A DNA stretch of 64,000 bases from Curtobacterium herbarum (GCF_016907335.1 NZ_JAFBBT010000001.1:1798001-1862000), one strand, 5' to 3'; shown: positions 50,771-58,888, counted from the first letter of the stretch. A program made the numbers and translations. The notes: generated by a model from the sequence alone, not told the origin.

Positions 50771-51484
50771 TCAGACCGTCTCGGCGACGTCGAGGATCTT
50801 GGTGATGCGGACGGCGTAGTCCTGGTCGACGACGACGACCTCGCCGTGGGCGATGAGCCGGCCGTTGAGGAGCACGTCGGCGGGGGCGCCGGCTGAGCGG
50901 TCGAGTTCGACGACGGCGCCGGGCTCCATGCCGAGCACGTCGCGGACGGACATCCGGGTGCGGCCGATCTCGACGGTGAGGGTCATCTCGACGCTGTTGA
51001 TGCGGCCGAGGTTGCCGGTGGTCAGGACGGGGGCGACCGCGACCGGTTCGGCGACGGTGCCGTTCTCGCGGATCCGGATCGCGACCCAGCCCATCGGCTG
51101 CCCGGCGGCGGTGAGGGCGAACACCACGGCCTCCGGGTCGGCGACGAGCGCGACGGCTGAGTCGCGGCGGCCCTCGCCGAGCACACCGGCGCCGAGCGGG
51201 GCGACCGCGGCCTCGAGGGACGGGCGGAGCACGTCGGCGACGGACACGAGCCCGGAGTCGACGCCGCCCGCGGCGGTGATCGCGGCCAGGTCGAGCAGCA
51301 CCACGGCGAGGTCCGCGGAGACGCCACCGACGAAGGAGGCGACCACGGCGTCGGCGGCACGTGCCTGCAGGTCGGGGGACGGGCCTCCCGGCTGGGCGAC
51401 GGCGACGAGCGGGACGGCGGTGGGCAGCGCGCTGGCGAGCGCCTCGGCGGCGGTCGTGTGCAGCGTTGAGGTGACGGCGGTCAT
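50771..51484 (-). CDS. fliN: Flagellar motor switch protein FliN (FliY-like, extended)
   Basis: 237 residues from ATG 51484. The last 85 residues are the SpoA/FliN domain: RINSVEMTLTVEIGRTRMSVRDVLGMEPGAVVELDRSAGAPADVLLNGRLIAHGEVVVVD. The first 150 form an extra domain with paired helices and strands, longer than E. coli FliN (137 residues) and comparable to FliY, which carries a CheC-like N-terminal part. It lacks a clear CheC catalytic D/S-x3-E-x2-N-x22-P pattern. It forms the C-ring with FliM. Confidence 0.92.
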   Translation of the reverse strand: MTAVTSTLHTTAAEALASALPTAVPLVAVAQPGGPSPDLQARAADAVVASFVGGVSADLAVVLLDLAAITAAGGVDSGLVSVADVLRPSLEAAVAPLGAGVLGEGRRDSAVALVADPEAVVFALTAAGQPMGWVAIRIRENGTVAEPVAVAPVLTTGNLGRINSVEMTLTVEIGRTRMSVRDVLGMEPGAVVELDRSAGAPADVLLNGRLIAHGEVVVVDQDYAVRITKILDVAETV

Positions 51485-52362
51485 GCGGACGGCTCCGATG
51501 CGGTGGTGGTGACGACGACGCCCGCGAGCCGCGAGCCGTTCGCGCCGACGGCGGCGGTGCCGACGGGTTCACCGTCGACGGAGATGGTGAGCGGGCGGTG
51601 CTGCGGGTGCGGCAGCGGCAGGACGTCGCCGACGGCGAGGCCGAGGACCTGCGCGGGCAGCACGGTGGCCGGGGCGAAGCGGAGCGAGACGCCGACCGGC
51701 ACCGACGCGAGCTGGGCGTCGAGCAGGGCCTTCGCGTCGGCGGTGGAGACGTCGGCGGGCCGGTCGACGAGCTGCGGCAGGACGGCCTCGGCGGGCAGCG
51801 CGAGGGTACTGGCGGCGACGCGCTCCCCCACGCGGATCTCGAAGGACGCGACGATCATCAGGTCGGACTTCTGCGCGGCCTGGGCGAACTGGCTGTTGAA
51901 CTGGAAGGCGCCGGCGGTGACGGTCTGGTCGAGCAGCCCGCCGAGCGAGTAGCGGAGGTCGTCGAGCGCGTCCTCGACCAGGCGGCGCACGAGGGCCTGC
52001 TCGATCGGCGTGAAGGTGCGCTCGGGCGTCGGCAGCGGCTTCGAGGCGCCGAGCGAGTGCGAGACCCAGGTCAGGGCGGCGTCGAGCGGGACCTGCAGCA
52101 CGCCCTTGGCGGGGACGCCCTCGATGGGCAGCAGCACCATGCCGGTGAGGGCGGGCAGCGACGCGGCGTACTCGTCGTAGGTCATCATCGCGACCTGCTC
52201 GCACGTGACCTGGCTGAGCACACGGACCTTGGCGGTCAGCTGCGTGCCCCACTGGCGGGCGAACGTCTCGAAGGCGAGTTCCAGGACCCGGGCGTGCTCA
52301 CGAGCGAGCGTCGACGGGCGCGCGAAGTCGTACACCTCGGGCGCGGTCAGGGTCTCGGTCAC
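51481..52362 (-). CDS. fliM: Flagellar motor switch protein FliM without the usual CheY-binding peptide
   Basis: 293 residues from GTG 52362, somewhat shorter than typical FliM (about 320-335). From VYDFARPSTLAREHARVLELAFETFARQW onward it matches the FliM middle domain, and the end (PLPHPQHRPLTISVDGEPVGTAAVG) is its SpoA domain. The conserved N-terminal L-S-x-x-E-I-D-A-L-L peptide that binds phospho-CheY is missing: only TETLTAPE precedes YDF. No better upstream start is visible (the frame continues upstream but without the motif). It overlaps fliN by 4 bp; a 68-bp gap separates it from motB. Confidence 0.92.
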   Translation of the reverse strand: MTETLTAPEVYDFARPSTLAREHARVLELAFETFARQWGTQLTAKVRVLSQVTCEQVAMMTYDEYAASLPALTGMVLLPIEGVPAKGVLQVPLDAALTWVSHSLGASKPLPTPERTFTPIEQALVRRLVEDALDDLRYSLGGLLDQTVTAGAFQFNSQFAQAAQKSDLMIVASFEIRVGERVAASTLALPAEAVLPQLVDRPADVSTADAKALLDAQLASVPVGVSLRFAPATVLPAQVLGLAVGDVLPLPHPQHRPLTISVDGEPVGTAAVGANGSRLAGVVVTTTASEPSA

Positions 52363-52430
52363 GAGTCGTACTCTCGGCCGCCGGAGGGCGCCCGTCAGCT
52401 CTGGCCCCTCTTCTGGGGCGACGGTCGTGC

Positions 52431-53366
52431 CTACCCGGAACGGGCTCCGTCCTGCGCCTTCGCCAGGGTCGGCATCAGGGCGCTGACGTCCTGGTCGGCG
52501 TTCGACAGGACCACGATGTCGACCCGGCGGTTGAGCGCGAGGTCCTGGTCCGTGCTGCCCTTCGCGAGCGGCCGGCTGGAGCCGAAGCCGACGGACTGGA
52601 TCCGGGCGGCCGGCATGCTGCCGCGTTCGACCAGGTCGCGGAGCACCCCGGTGGCGCGGGCGGCACTGAGCTCCCAGTTCGTGGCGTACGGGGCGGTGGA
52701 GTTCCGGCTGTCGGCGTGGCCCTCGACGCTGACGTCGTGGTCGGCACCGCGGAGGACCGGGGCGATGGCGTCCATGATCCGCTTCGCCTGGTCGGACAGG
52801 TCGGCGCTGTTCGTGCCGAAGTACGTCTCGCTGCCGATCAGCCGGACGGTGAGGCCGCGCGCGTCGACCGTGAACTGCACGTTCGTGGACTGCCCGGCCT
52901 TGTCGAGGTTGCCCTTGATCGCCGCTTCGATGGCCTTCAGGTCGTCGAGTTCGGCCTGCGCCGCCTTCATGTCCGCCTTGGTCGCGGTCGCCGGGACGAC
53001 GGTCGAGGCCGGGTCGACGTTGGTGTCCTTCGTGCCCGACGCCGCGGTGGAGTGGTCGGCCTGGGCCTTGTCGACCGAGTAGCCGGAACCGTCCTCGACC
53101 TGGTCCTTCGTGACGACGGTGCCCGAGGCGGTGTCGACCTTCTGCGACGTCACCTCGCCGAACCCGGTGGCGAGCGAGTTCTTCAGGGCGATGTACTTCT
53201 CCTGGTCGACGGTCGACATCGCGAACAGCACCAGGAACATGCACATGAGCACCGTGATCATGTCCATGTACGACGCCATCCAGCGCTCGTCGGGGTGTTC
53301 GGCCTCGTCGTGGCCGCCCTGCTTCCGACCGCGACCGCGACCACGGCCGCGGGGGTTGGCGCTCAT
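52431..53366 (-). CDS. motB: Flagellar stator protein MotB
   Basis: 311 residues from ATG 53366. The N-terminus is very basic (Arg-Gly repeats, residues 6-15). The single helix MASYMDMITVLMCMFLVLFAM carries the proton-accepting Asp35. A linker rich in Ser/Thr/Asp (about 60-160) leads to the OmpA-like peptidoglycan-binding domain (165-290: VEGHADSRNS, NWELSAARATGVLRDL, GFGSSRPL, NRRVDIVVL). MotB anchors the stator to the cell wall and conducts protons with MotA. It lies 2 bp after motA. Confidence 0.95.
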   Translation of the reverse strand: MSANPRGRGRGRGRKQGGHDEAEHPDERWMASYMDMITVLMCMFLVLFAMSTVDQEKYIALKNSLATGFGEVTSQKVDTASGTVVTKDQVEDGSGYSVDKAQADHSTAASGTKDTNVDPASTVVPATATKADMKAAQAELDDLKAIEAAIKGNLDKAGQSTNVQFTVDARGLTVRLIGSETYFGTNSADLSDQAKRIMDAIAPVLRGADHDVSVEGHADSRNSTAPYATNWELSAARATGVLRDLVERGSMPAARIQSVGFGSSRPLAKGSTDQDLALNRRVDIVVLSNADQDVSALMPTLAKAQDGARSG

Positions 53367-53368
53367 GC

Positions 53369-54181
53369 TCAGGCCGCCAGCTGCTGGTCGTCGGCGCCGG
53401 CCTTCGCCTTCGCGCCCTTGCCCGAGGCACCGCGCGCGCTCGGCGGGACCATCGCGGTGAGACGCTCGCCGAGGAGACGCGGCTGACTGCCCGCCTGCAC
53501 GGCCAGGAGGCCCTCCATCAGCAGCGTCTGCCGGTCCGACTCGAGCTGTGCGAGCTTCCGCAGCTTGCCGCCGATCGGCAACCACAGGAAGTTCGCGGTG
53601 AGCAGGCCCCAGAGGGTCGCCACGAAGGCGCTGGCGATGAGCGGGCCGAGTTCGTCCGGCTTGCCGAGGTTCGCCAGCACGTGGGTGAGCGAGACGACGG
53701 TGCCGATGATGCCGACCGTCGGGGCGAAGCCGCCGAGCCCCATGAAGAACGAGCTCGCACTCCGCATCGGTGCCGCGTTCGACTCGATCTCGTCCTCGAG
53801 CAGGATCCGGAGTTCGTCGCCGTCGGTGCCGTCCGCGATGTTCTGCAGCGCCTTCTTCATGAACGGGTCGTCGTGCTTGTCGGCCTCCTGCTCGAGGGCG
53901 AGCAGGCCGTTGGACCGGGCGGTCTCGGCGAGCCCGACGACGTCGTCGATGACGGCCTGCGGCGGGGTGACCTTGCCGGTGAACGCCTTCGGGGCGGACT
54001 TGAACGCCGAGAGGGCGTCCTTCAGCGTGGTGCTGGCGATGCCGGCGCCGATGGTGGCACCGAACACGAGCAGGATCGGCGCCGGCAGGAACAGCCCGCC
54101 GAGCTCGACGTGCTCCATCTCGATCATGCCGAAGAGGGCGCCGAAGGCCAGGAGGATCCCGATGATGGTCGCGATGTCCAC
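53369..54181 (-). CDS. motA: Flagellar stator protein MotA
   Basis: 270 residues from GTG 54181. Four membrane helices: two near the N-terminus and two at about 150-210, with the conserved FAPTVGIIGTVVSLTHVLANL and LIASAFVATLWGLLTANFLWLPIGGKL segments whose prolines are needed for torque. The large cytoplasmic loop (60-145) interacts with the rotor. The C-terminal 45 residues are a Lys/Ala-rich tail. It follows flbD by one base and precedes motB. Confidence 0.96.
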   Translation of the reverse strand: MDIATIIGILLAFGALFGMIEMEHVELGGLFLPAPILLVFGATIGAGIASTTLKDALSAFKSAPKAFTGKVTPPQAVIDDVVGLAETARSNGLLALEQEADKHDDPFMKKALQNIADGTDGDELRILLEDEIESNAAPMRSASSFFMGLGGFAPTVGIIGTVVSLTHVLANLGKPDELGPLIASAFVATLWGLLTANFLWLPIGGKLRKLAQLESDRQTLLMEGLLAVQAGSQPRLLGERLTAMVPPSARGASGKGAKAKAGADDQQLAA

Positions 54182-54182
54182 G

Positions 54183-54464
54183 TCAGCGACCCCCGTCCTG
54201 CGTGCGGAGCGGCGCGACCGGGGCGAGGACCGGCTGCGGGCCGGTGGCGTCCCGGCCGACGGGCAGGTCGGTGCCGTACGCCATGCTCACGATGCGGGCC
54301 CGGTACGCGGCGATGCGGTCGATGACCTCGGCCAACGACTCGCGGACGATGTACTTCGCCCCGTCGACCATGATGAGCGTCGTGTCCGGCGTCTCCTGGA
54401 TGCGCTCCACGAGATCGGGGTTCACAGCGAATCCGCTGCCGTTCAGTCGTGTGACGACGATCAT
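54183..54464 (-). CDS. flbD: FlbD family flagellar protein
   Basis: 93 residues from ATG 54464. MIVVTRLNGSGFAVNPDLVERIQETPDTTLIMVDGAKYIVRES matches the small FlbD/SwrD family, which in Bacillus (SwrD) raises flagellar motor power and sits directly before motor genes. The last 25 residues are a Pro/Val-rich tail. It is the first gene of this reverse operon, with a flagellar-sigma-like promoter about 80 bases upstream. Confidence 0.92.
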   Translation of the reverse strand: MIVVTRLNGSGFAVNPDLVERIQETPDTTLIMVDGAKYIVRESLAEVIDRIAAYRARIVSMAYGTDLPVGRDATGPQPVLAPVAPLRTQDGGR

Positions 54465-54545
54465 GGCCCGTCCTGGTTCTCGATCGACCCGCCGCCGTCC
54501 GTGGGGCAGGTGTTCGACCGCCCGTCCGTGGGTGGTCAGTGCGCA

Positions 54546-54572
54546 CTATCGGCGGAGGCGTCCGGTCCGTAA
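54546..54572 (-). promoter_or_regulatory. Sigma-28 (FliA)-like promoter of the flbD operon
   Basis: On the minus strand GCCGATAG (complement of 54546-54553) matches 7 of 8 bases of the FliA -10 consensus GCCGATAA. Fifteen bases upstream is TTAC (complement of 54569-54572) where the consensus has TAAA. The site is 82 bases before the flbD start and just inside the upstream terminator. The -35 match is weak, so this is a candidate only. Confidence 0.4.
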
Positions 54573-54579
54573 GCGCGTG

Positions 54580-54627
54580 GACGGACGGGAGGCCCGTGGC
54601 GGTGTCACCACGGGCCTCCCGTCCGTC
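54580..54627. terminator. 48-base hairpin terminator, CGGGAGGCCCG type
   Basis: Arms GACGGACGGGAGGCCCGTGG and its complement (20 bp) enclose an 8-base loop. It follows the stop of the aztD gene by 18 bases on the minus strand and insulates the zinc locus from the flagellar operon. The outer 17 bases are the same as those of the hairpins at 13905 and 29198, while the loop differs. Confidence 0.8.
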
Positions 54628-54645
54628 AGGTGGTCGGGTCGTGGG

Positions 54646-55860
54646 TCAGACGACCGCGATCTCGTTCGGGACGCCCGGCAGGCGTTCGCTCGTCGCGACG
54701 ACGTCGCCGGTCTCGAGGTCCACCGCGGTGACGCGGCGCTCCGCCGGGTCGGTGACGTAGGCGATGCCGTCGACGACCTCCAGCGCGGGGTGGGCGTCCT
54801 GCCACTCGGCCGGTCCCTCCCACGCGTCGATCACCGGGACGGTGTCGAGGGACTTCCCGGTCTCCTCGTCGAGGACGTGCAGGGCGCCGTCGCTGCCGAG
54901 GACGACCGCCGAGTCGCCGGGGCCACGGGCCAGGTCACGGAAGGTGAAGCCGACGCCGTCGGGCAGGTCCGCGACCCGGTACTCGCCGGCTGCCGCGTCG
55001 ACGAGGGCGACCTGGTGGAGCAGGTACCCCTCGGCGTCCGGGTCGTCGTTGAAGTCACCCACGGCGATGCTCGACGTCTCGGTCGTGAACAGGTTGCCGC
55101 TGCGGCCGTACTCGGTCGGTGCGTCGAGCTTCTCGAAGGCCCCGTCCCGGTACACGAGCGCACCGTCGCTGCAGCCGAAGACGGCGACCTCGTCGGCCAC
55201 CGCGCCCTCACCGTGCACGTCGGGGCACTCCTCGCTGCGGACGGTCTCCTGCCCGTCGGCATCGAGCGCACGGACGCCGGAGCGGGACTCCTCGGTGCCG
55301 ATCGTGGTGAGGAGCGTGCCGTCCTCGAGCTCGATCGCGACGCCGTGGTGGGCGGCCTCGGACTCGGTCGTGTCGGCCTCCGGCAGCTCCCCCGACGCGA
55401 CGGCGGTGCCGAGGTCGGCGGTGTCGAAGGTCGTCACGTCGCCCGAGCCGTCGGCGAACAGCGCAGTTCGGTCACCGTGCACGACGACGTGTCCGCCGGT
55501 GTCCGCTGGGAACGTGAGGTCGGTCAGGGCCGTGTCACCGGTCGTGCCGGCGGCGGTGTCGAGGACGCGGAAGCCCTCGGGGACGGTCACCAGGACGTGC
55601 CGGTCGTCGCCGGCCGGGTTGACGCGGGTGAAGCCGTCGACGTCGTGCTCGCCGACGACGTGCAGGTCCTGGTCGAGGACGAGCAGGCCGCCGTCGACGG
55701 TCAGCGTGACGCGGTGGCCGGTGTCGGTGCTCGTGCGGTCGGTGGTCGCGGTGTCCGTGGCGCGGGTGCCCGCCGGACGGTCGGCGCTGGCGCAACCGGT
55801 GAGGAGCAGGGCGGTCGCGCCGAGCAGTACGGCCGGTGCGAGGAGTCGTTTCGTCGTCAT
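54646..55860 (-). CDS. aztD: AztD-like zinc metallochaperone lipoprotein
   Basis: 404 residues from ATG 55860. The signal peptide ends in a lipobox, LLLTGC, so it is a lipoprotein on the outer membrane face. The body is a repeated-strand beta-propeller; stretches such as HVVVHGDRTALFADGSGDV, AIELEDGTLLTTIGTEESR, CPDVHGEGAV and FGCSDGALVYRDG resemble AztD, the zinc-carrying partner that hands Zn2+ to the binding protein AztC. It lies downstream of aztC with its own promoter-like TACAGT and a Zur-box-like site between. Assignment is by memory of the family and the neighbouring azt genes. Confidence 0.8.
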   Translation of the reverse strand: MTTKRLLAPAVLLGATALLLTGCASADRPAGTRATDTATTDRTSTDTGHRVTLTVDGGLLVLDQDLHVVGEHDVDGFTRVNPAGDDRHVLVTVPEGFRVLDTAAGTTGDTALTDLTFPADTGGHVVVHGDRTALFADGSGDVTTFDTADLGTAVASGELPEADTTESEAAHHGVAIELEDGTLLTTIGTEESRSGVRALDADGQETVRSEECPDVHGEGAVADEVAVFGCSDGALVYRDGAFEKLDAPTEYGRSGNLFTTETSSIAVGDFNDDPDAEGYLLHQVALVDAAAGEYRVADLPDGVGFTFRDLARGPGDSAVVLGSDGALHVLDEETGKSLDTVPVIDAWEGPAEWQDAHPALEVVDGIAYVTDPAERRVTAVDLETGDVVATSERLPGVPNEIAVV

Positions 55861-55874
55861 GGTCGACACTGTAT

Positions 55875-55889
55875 TGATTCTCATTCTCA
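55875..55889 (-). promoter_or_regulatory. Zur-box-like site ahead of aztD
   Basis: TGATTCTCATTCTCA (plus strand) lies in an AT-rich pocket of otherwise GC-rich DNA, 15 bases upstream of the aztD ATG and overlapping the aztC stop codon. It is a partial palindrome of the TGA-N9-TCA kind, with tandem ATTCTC units. A -10-like TACAGT (complement of 55868-55873) lies between it and the start. The match to actinobacterial Zur boxes is moderate; context supports zinc control. Confidence 0.5.
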
Positions 55890-56810
55890 TTTGCGAACCG
55901 ACAGGCCGTCCACGATCGCCGCGGTGTTCGACCGCATCATCTCCAGGTACGTCGCGGCGCCCTGACCCTCGGCGCTGAGCGACTCCGTGGCGAGGGACCG
56001 GATCCGGACGTGGACGTCGACCTCGTCCGCCAGCACCTCGGCGAGTCGGGCCGGTTGCGAGGCGTCGACGAAGACCGTGGGCACGCCGGCGTCCTCGATC
56101 GCCGTGGCCAGGTCACGGAGGTCGGCGGCACTCGGGGACGCCAGCGTCGTCCCGCTCGGGATCACCGCTCCGACGACGCGGAAGTCGAACCGGTCGGCGA
56201 GGTAGCCGAAGACGTGGTGGTTCGTCACGAGCGCCCGGCGGTCCTCCGGCAGCGCCGCGAAGGCCGCTGTCATGTCCTGGTCGAGGTCGGTCAGGTCGTC
56301 GCGGTAGTCGTCCAGCGCCGTGTCGAGCCGGGCGTCGTCGAGCCCGGGGACGTCGTGCAGCTCGGTTCCGAGTGCGTCGACGACGGCCCGCATCCGCGCC
56401 GGGTCGGTCCAGAAGTGCGGGTCCGGTCCGCTGGCGTCCTCGGTGGTCCACTCGAGCACGTCGATCGCGTCCCCTGCGGTGAACACCCGGGCGCCGTCGG
56501 TCTCGGCTGCCCGGACGTGCCGAGCCACCCCCTCCTCGAGCCCGAGACCGTTCTCGACCACGAGGTCGGCGGCACGCATCCGCGCGGCCTGCTGGGCGGA
56601 GACCTCGAACGAGTGCGGGTCGGCACCCGCGGGCATCAGCACCTCGACGTCCGCGCTCTCGCCGACGACCTGCTCGACGACGTCGCCGAGGATGTTCGTG
56701 GTGACGACGACGAGCGGTCGGTCGCCCCCGCCGGCGGCGGTGCACCCCGCGGCTCCGAGCGTCGCGAGCACCGCGGCGGTGGCGAGGGCGGCGCGCAGGA
56801 CCCGGGTCAC
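55887..56810 (-). CDS. aztC: Zinc ABC transporter substrate-binding lipoprotein (AztC/ZnuA family)
   Basis: 307 residues from GTG 56810. The signal peptide with lipobox LGAAGC anchors it to the membrane. Cluster A-1 metal-binding motifs are present: TTNILGDVVEQVVG, ADPHSFEVS, DPHFWTDPARM and VTNHHVFGYLADRF, giving three His ligands. There is no His-rich flexible loop, which fits AztC rather than ZnuA. It captures Zn2+ and delivers it to the AztB permease. It overlaps the upstream aztD-like gene by 4 bp. Confidence 0.92.
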   Translation of the reverse strand: MTRVLRAALATAAVLATLGAAGCTAAGGGDRPLVVVTTNILGDVVEQVVGESADVEVLMPAGADPHSFEVSAQQAARMRAADLVVENGLGLEEGVARHVRAAETDGARVFTAGDAIDVLEWTTEDASGPDPHFWTDPARMRAVVDALGTELHDVPGLDDARLDTALDDYRDDLTDLDQDMTAAFAALPEDRRALVTNHHVFGYLADRFDFRVVGAVIPSGTTLASPSAADLRDLATAIEDAGVPTVFVDASQPARLAEVLADEVDVHVRIRSLATESLSAEGQGAATYLEMMRSNTAAIVDGLSVRK

Positions 56811-58018
56811 CGGCCGACCTCGGCGAGGACGTCGGGGCGGACCGGGACGTCGATCGACCGGGCGAGGCGTGCGTCGTCGGCGAAGTCGATCTCGTGCACG
56901 ACGGACCGCGCCGGGTCCGCCAGGTAGGCGCGCTGCGCGTCGAGCTGCAGCGTGGCGTCGGCGGCAGGTGTGACCAGCGGTCCGGTCTCGACCCGGTGCC
57001 GCTGCCCGTCGGACCAGACCACGATCCTCCCGTCCGCGTCGAGGGCGACGACGTGCTCGTCGGCGTCGTCGACCGCGACCACCTGCGCGAGCGGACGCTC
57101 GGTCGGGACGTGCTCCCAGGCGCGCTCGCGTGTGTCGAGGAGCCAGTACCCGGTGTCCCCCGCGAGCGCGGCGACCGTCGGCCGACCGGTGCGGTTCGCG
57201 AAGTCGGTCGCGCGCGGCAGACCGGCTGGCGCAGCGATCATCTCGACGACGGGGTCACCACCGTCGGGGTCCTCGGTCACGAGGACGGCACCGTCGGCAC
57301 ACCCGACCACGGCGCCGACGCGGGTCGTGATGCCACCCGCGGGGTCGGTGCAGTCGGCTCCGACGCCGGTCGACCGCCCGTCACCGGCGAGCACCTCGAC
57401 GCGGTCCCGCTCGGCGTCGCCGGCGACGAGTGACGGGCCGAGCGGCAGGAGCACCCCCGCGCCGTCGACGGTCGCGGTGAGACGGACCTCCCCCTGGCCG
57501 AGTGCAGCCCGGTCGAGCGCGACGGCGGTCCCCGAGTCCGGCCACGCCACGGTCGTGACGGTCTCGGCGGACGCCACCGTCAGGGGGCCGCCCGTGTCGA
57601 GCGAGCCGACGACGCGGGCGGAGGCGTCGTAGTAGTGCGTGTGGTCACCGTGGTCGACCGTCCACGAGCCACCGTCGACGATCGTGGAGCCGGAACCGTC
57701 ACTGGTGACGAGGAAGCGTCCGTCGGTCGCCGCGTGCCGCGGTGCGGGGACGGCGTCGAGCTCGTCGGACTCCCCCGTGAGCAGGTCGTGCAGCGCGACC
57801 CGCCCGTCGGTGTCCGCCACGACCAGCCGGAGCTGGGGTTCGGCGGATTCGGTGGCGCCGGCGACGAAGCCGTGCGGGGCTGCTGGCGCGGACGACGACG
57901 CTCCGCGCTCCGCCACGGGGGGACCGGACGGGGAGCAGGCGGTCAGGAGGAGCGTGGCTGCGACGCCGAGGGACGCCGGGCCGACGATCCGGCCGGGGTG
58001 GGTGCGGAGGTGGTGCAT
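56807..58018 (-). CDS. AztD-like lipoprotein, second paralogue, with a His-rich loop
   Basis: 403 residues from ATG 58018, with GGAAGGAA upstream. Lipobox LLLTAC marks a lipoprotein. The propeller-like body resembles the other aztD product in length, in strand repeats (LVVADTDGRVALHDLLTGE, VVAVDDADEHVVALDADGRIVVW), and in paired cysteines (ADCTDPAGG ... VGCADGAVLV). It also carries DHGDHTHYYD near residue 120, an obvious metal-binding cluster. It probably stores or hands over Zn2+ to AztC, whose gene follows with a 4-bp overlap. Its 5-prime end overlaps aztB by 76 bases. Confidence 0.8.
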   Translation of the reverse strand: MHHLRTHPGRIVGPASLGVAATLLLTACSPSGPPVAERGASSSAPAAPHGFVAGATESAEPQLRLVVADTDGRVALHDLLTGESDELDAVPAPRHAATDGRFLVTSDGSGSTIVDGGSWTVDHGDHTHYYDASARVVGSLDTGGPLTVASAETVTTVAWPDSGTAVALDRAALGQGEVRLTATVDGAGVLLPLGPSLVAGDAERDRVEVLAGDGRSTGVGADCTDPAGGITTRVGAVVGCADGAVLVTEDPDGGDPVVEMIAAPAGLPRATDFANRTGRPTVAALAGDTGYWLLDTRERAWEHVPTERPLAQVVAVDDADEHVVALDADGRIVVWSDGQRHRVETGPLVTPAADATLQLDAQRAYLADPARSVVHEIDFADDARLARSIDVPVRPDVLAEVGR

Positions 58019-58857
58019 GGTTCCTTCCGGGGGTTCGGGACGAGGAGCTGGACGGCACGGCGGAGTCCGTGCGAGGCGGCCACGGCGACGATCGCGACGA
58101 GGGCGATGCTCGCTCCGGCTGCAGTGCCGGCGTGCCACGAGACGAGGAGCCCGGTGGTGACCGCCGCGACCCCGAGGGCCGCGCCGAGCACCATCGTCTG
58201 GGCGGTGCCGCGGGTCCAGGCCCGGGCGGCGGCCGCGGGAGCCAGCAGCAGTCCGACGACCAGGAGCGTGCCGACGGCGCGGTACGAGGCCACGACCGCG
58301 AGGGTCACCAGGGCGACGAGGACCACCTCCGCCAGCCGGGGGCGCAGCCCCAGCGTGCGGGCTTTCCGCGGGTCGAAGGCGGTGGCGGTGAAGGACCGGT
58401 GGAACAGGCCCGTGACGACCAGGGCGACGGCAGCCGCGACGGTCAGTGTGACGACGTCGGTGACGGTCACGGCCAGCACGTCGCCGAACAGGATCGCGGT
58501 GACGTCGGTGGCGAAGGAGCGCGACCCGGACACGATGATCACCCCGAGCGCGAGCATGCCGACGAAGAGCAGTCCGATCGCGGTGTCGACCGACAGTCCG
58601 CGACGTCGACGGAGCGCCTGCACGCCGAGCACCATCACGCCGGCACTGACCGCGGCGCCGAGGACCGCCGGCGCACCGGTCAGCGTGGCGACCGCGACCC
58701 CGGGGAGCATGCCGTGTGCGAGCGCCTCGCCGAGGAACGCCATCCCCCGCACGAGCACCCACGTGCCGACGACCGCGCAGAGCACCGCGGCGGTCGCCCC
58801 GGCGGCGAGGGCTCGGAGCATGAAGTCGACGGAGAAGGGATCGGTCAGCCAGGTCAC
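57943..58857 (-). CDS. aztB: Zinc ABC transporter permease (AztB/ZnuB family)
   Basis: 304 residues from GTG 58857. The ABC-3 permease family is shown by eight or nine hydrophobic segments and by VRGMAFLGEALAHGMLPGVAV, where ZnuB proteins have the coupling helix, and GLLFVGMLALGVII. It moves Zn2+ across the membrane together with the ATPase AztA, encoded divergently. The final 33 residues (Pro/Ser/Arg-rich) lie within the 76-base overlap with the next gene and look like a read-through tail. A Zur-like box precedes the gene. Confidence 0.92.
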   Translation of the reverse strand: MTWLTDPFSVDFMLRALAAGATAAVLCAVVGTWVLVRGMAFLGEALAHGMLPGVAVATLTGAPAVLGAAVSAGVMVLGVQALRRRRGLSVDTAIGLLFVGMLALGVIIVSGSRSFATDVTAILFGDVLAVTVTDVVTLTVAAAVALVVTGLFHRSFTATAFDPRKARTLGLRPRLAEVVLVALVTLAVVASYRAVGTLLVVGLLLAPAAAARAWTRGTAQTMVLGAALGVAAVTTGLLVSWHAGTAAGASIALVAIVAVAASHGLRRAVQLLVPNPRKEPCTTSAPTPAGSSARRPSASQPRSS

Positions 58858-58873
58858 GGTCCCGAACGCTACA

Positions 58874-58888
58874 TGAAAACGATTCTCC
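58874..58888. promoter_or_regulatory. Zur box between divergent aztB and aztA
   Basis: TGAAAACGATTCTCC closely resembles the actinobacterial Zur operator (TGAAAATGATTTTCA-type). It lies in the 50-bp gap between the divergent starts of aztB (58857) and aztA (58908), so one bound repressor could shut off both. TGATAGT at 58893-58899 may be the aztA -10, giving an almost leaderless message. No zur gene is in the window. Confidence 0.7.
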
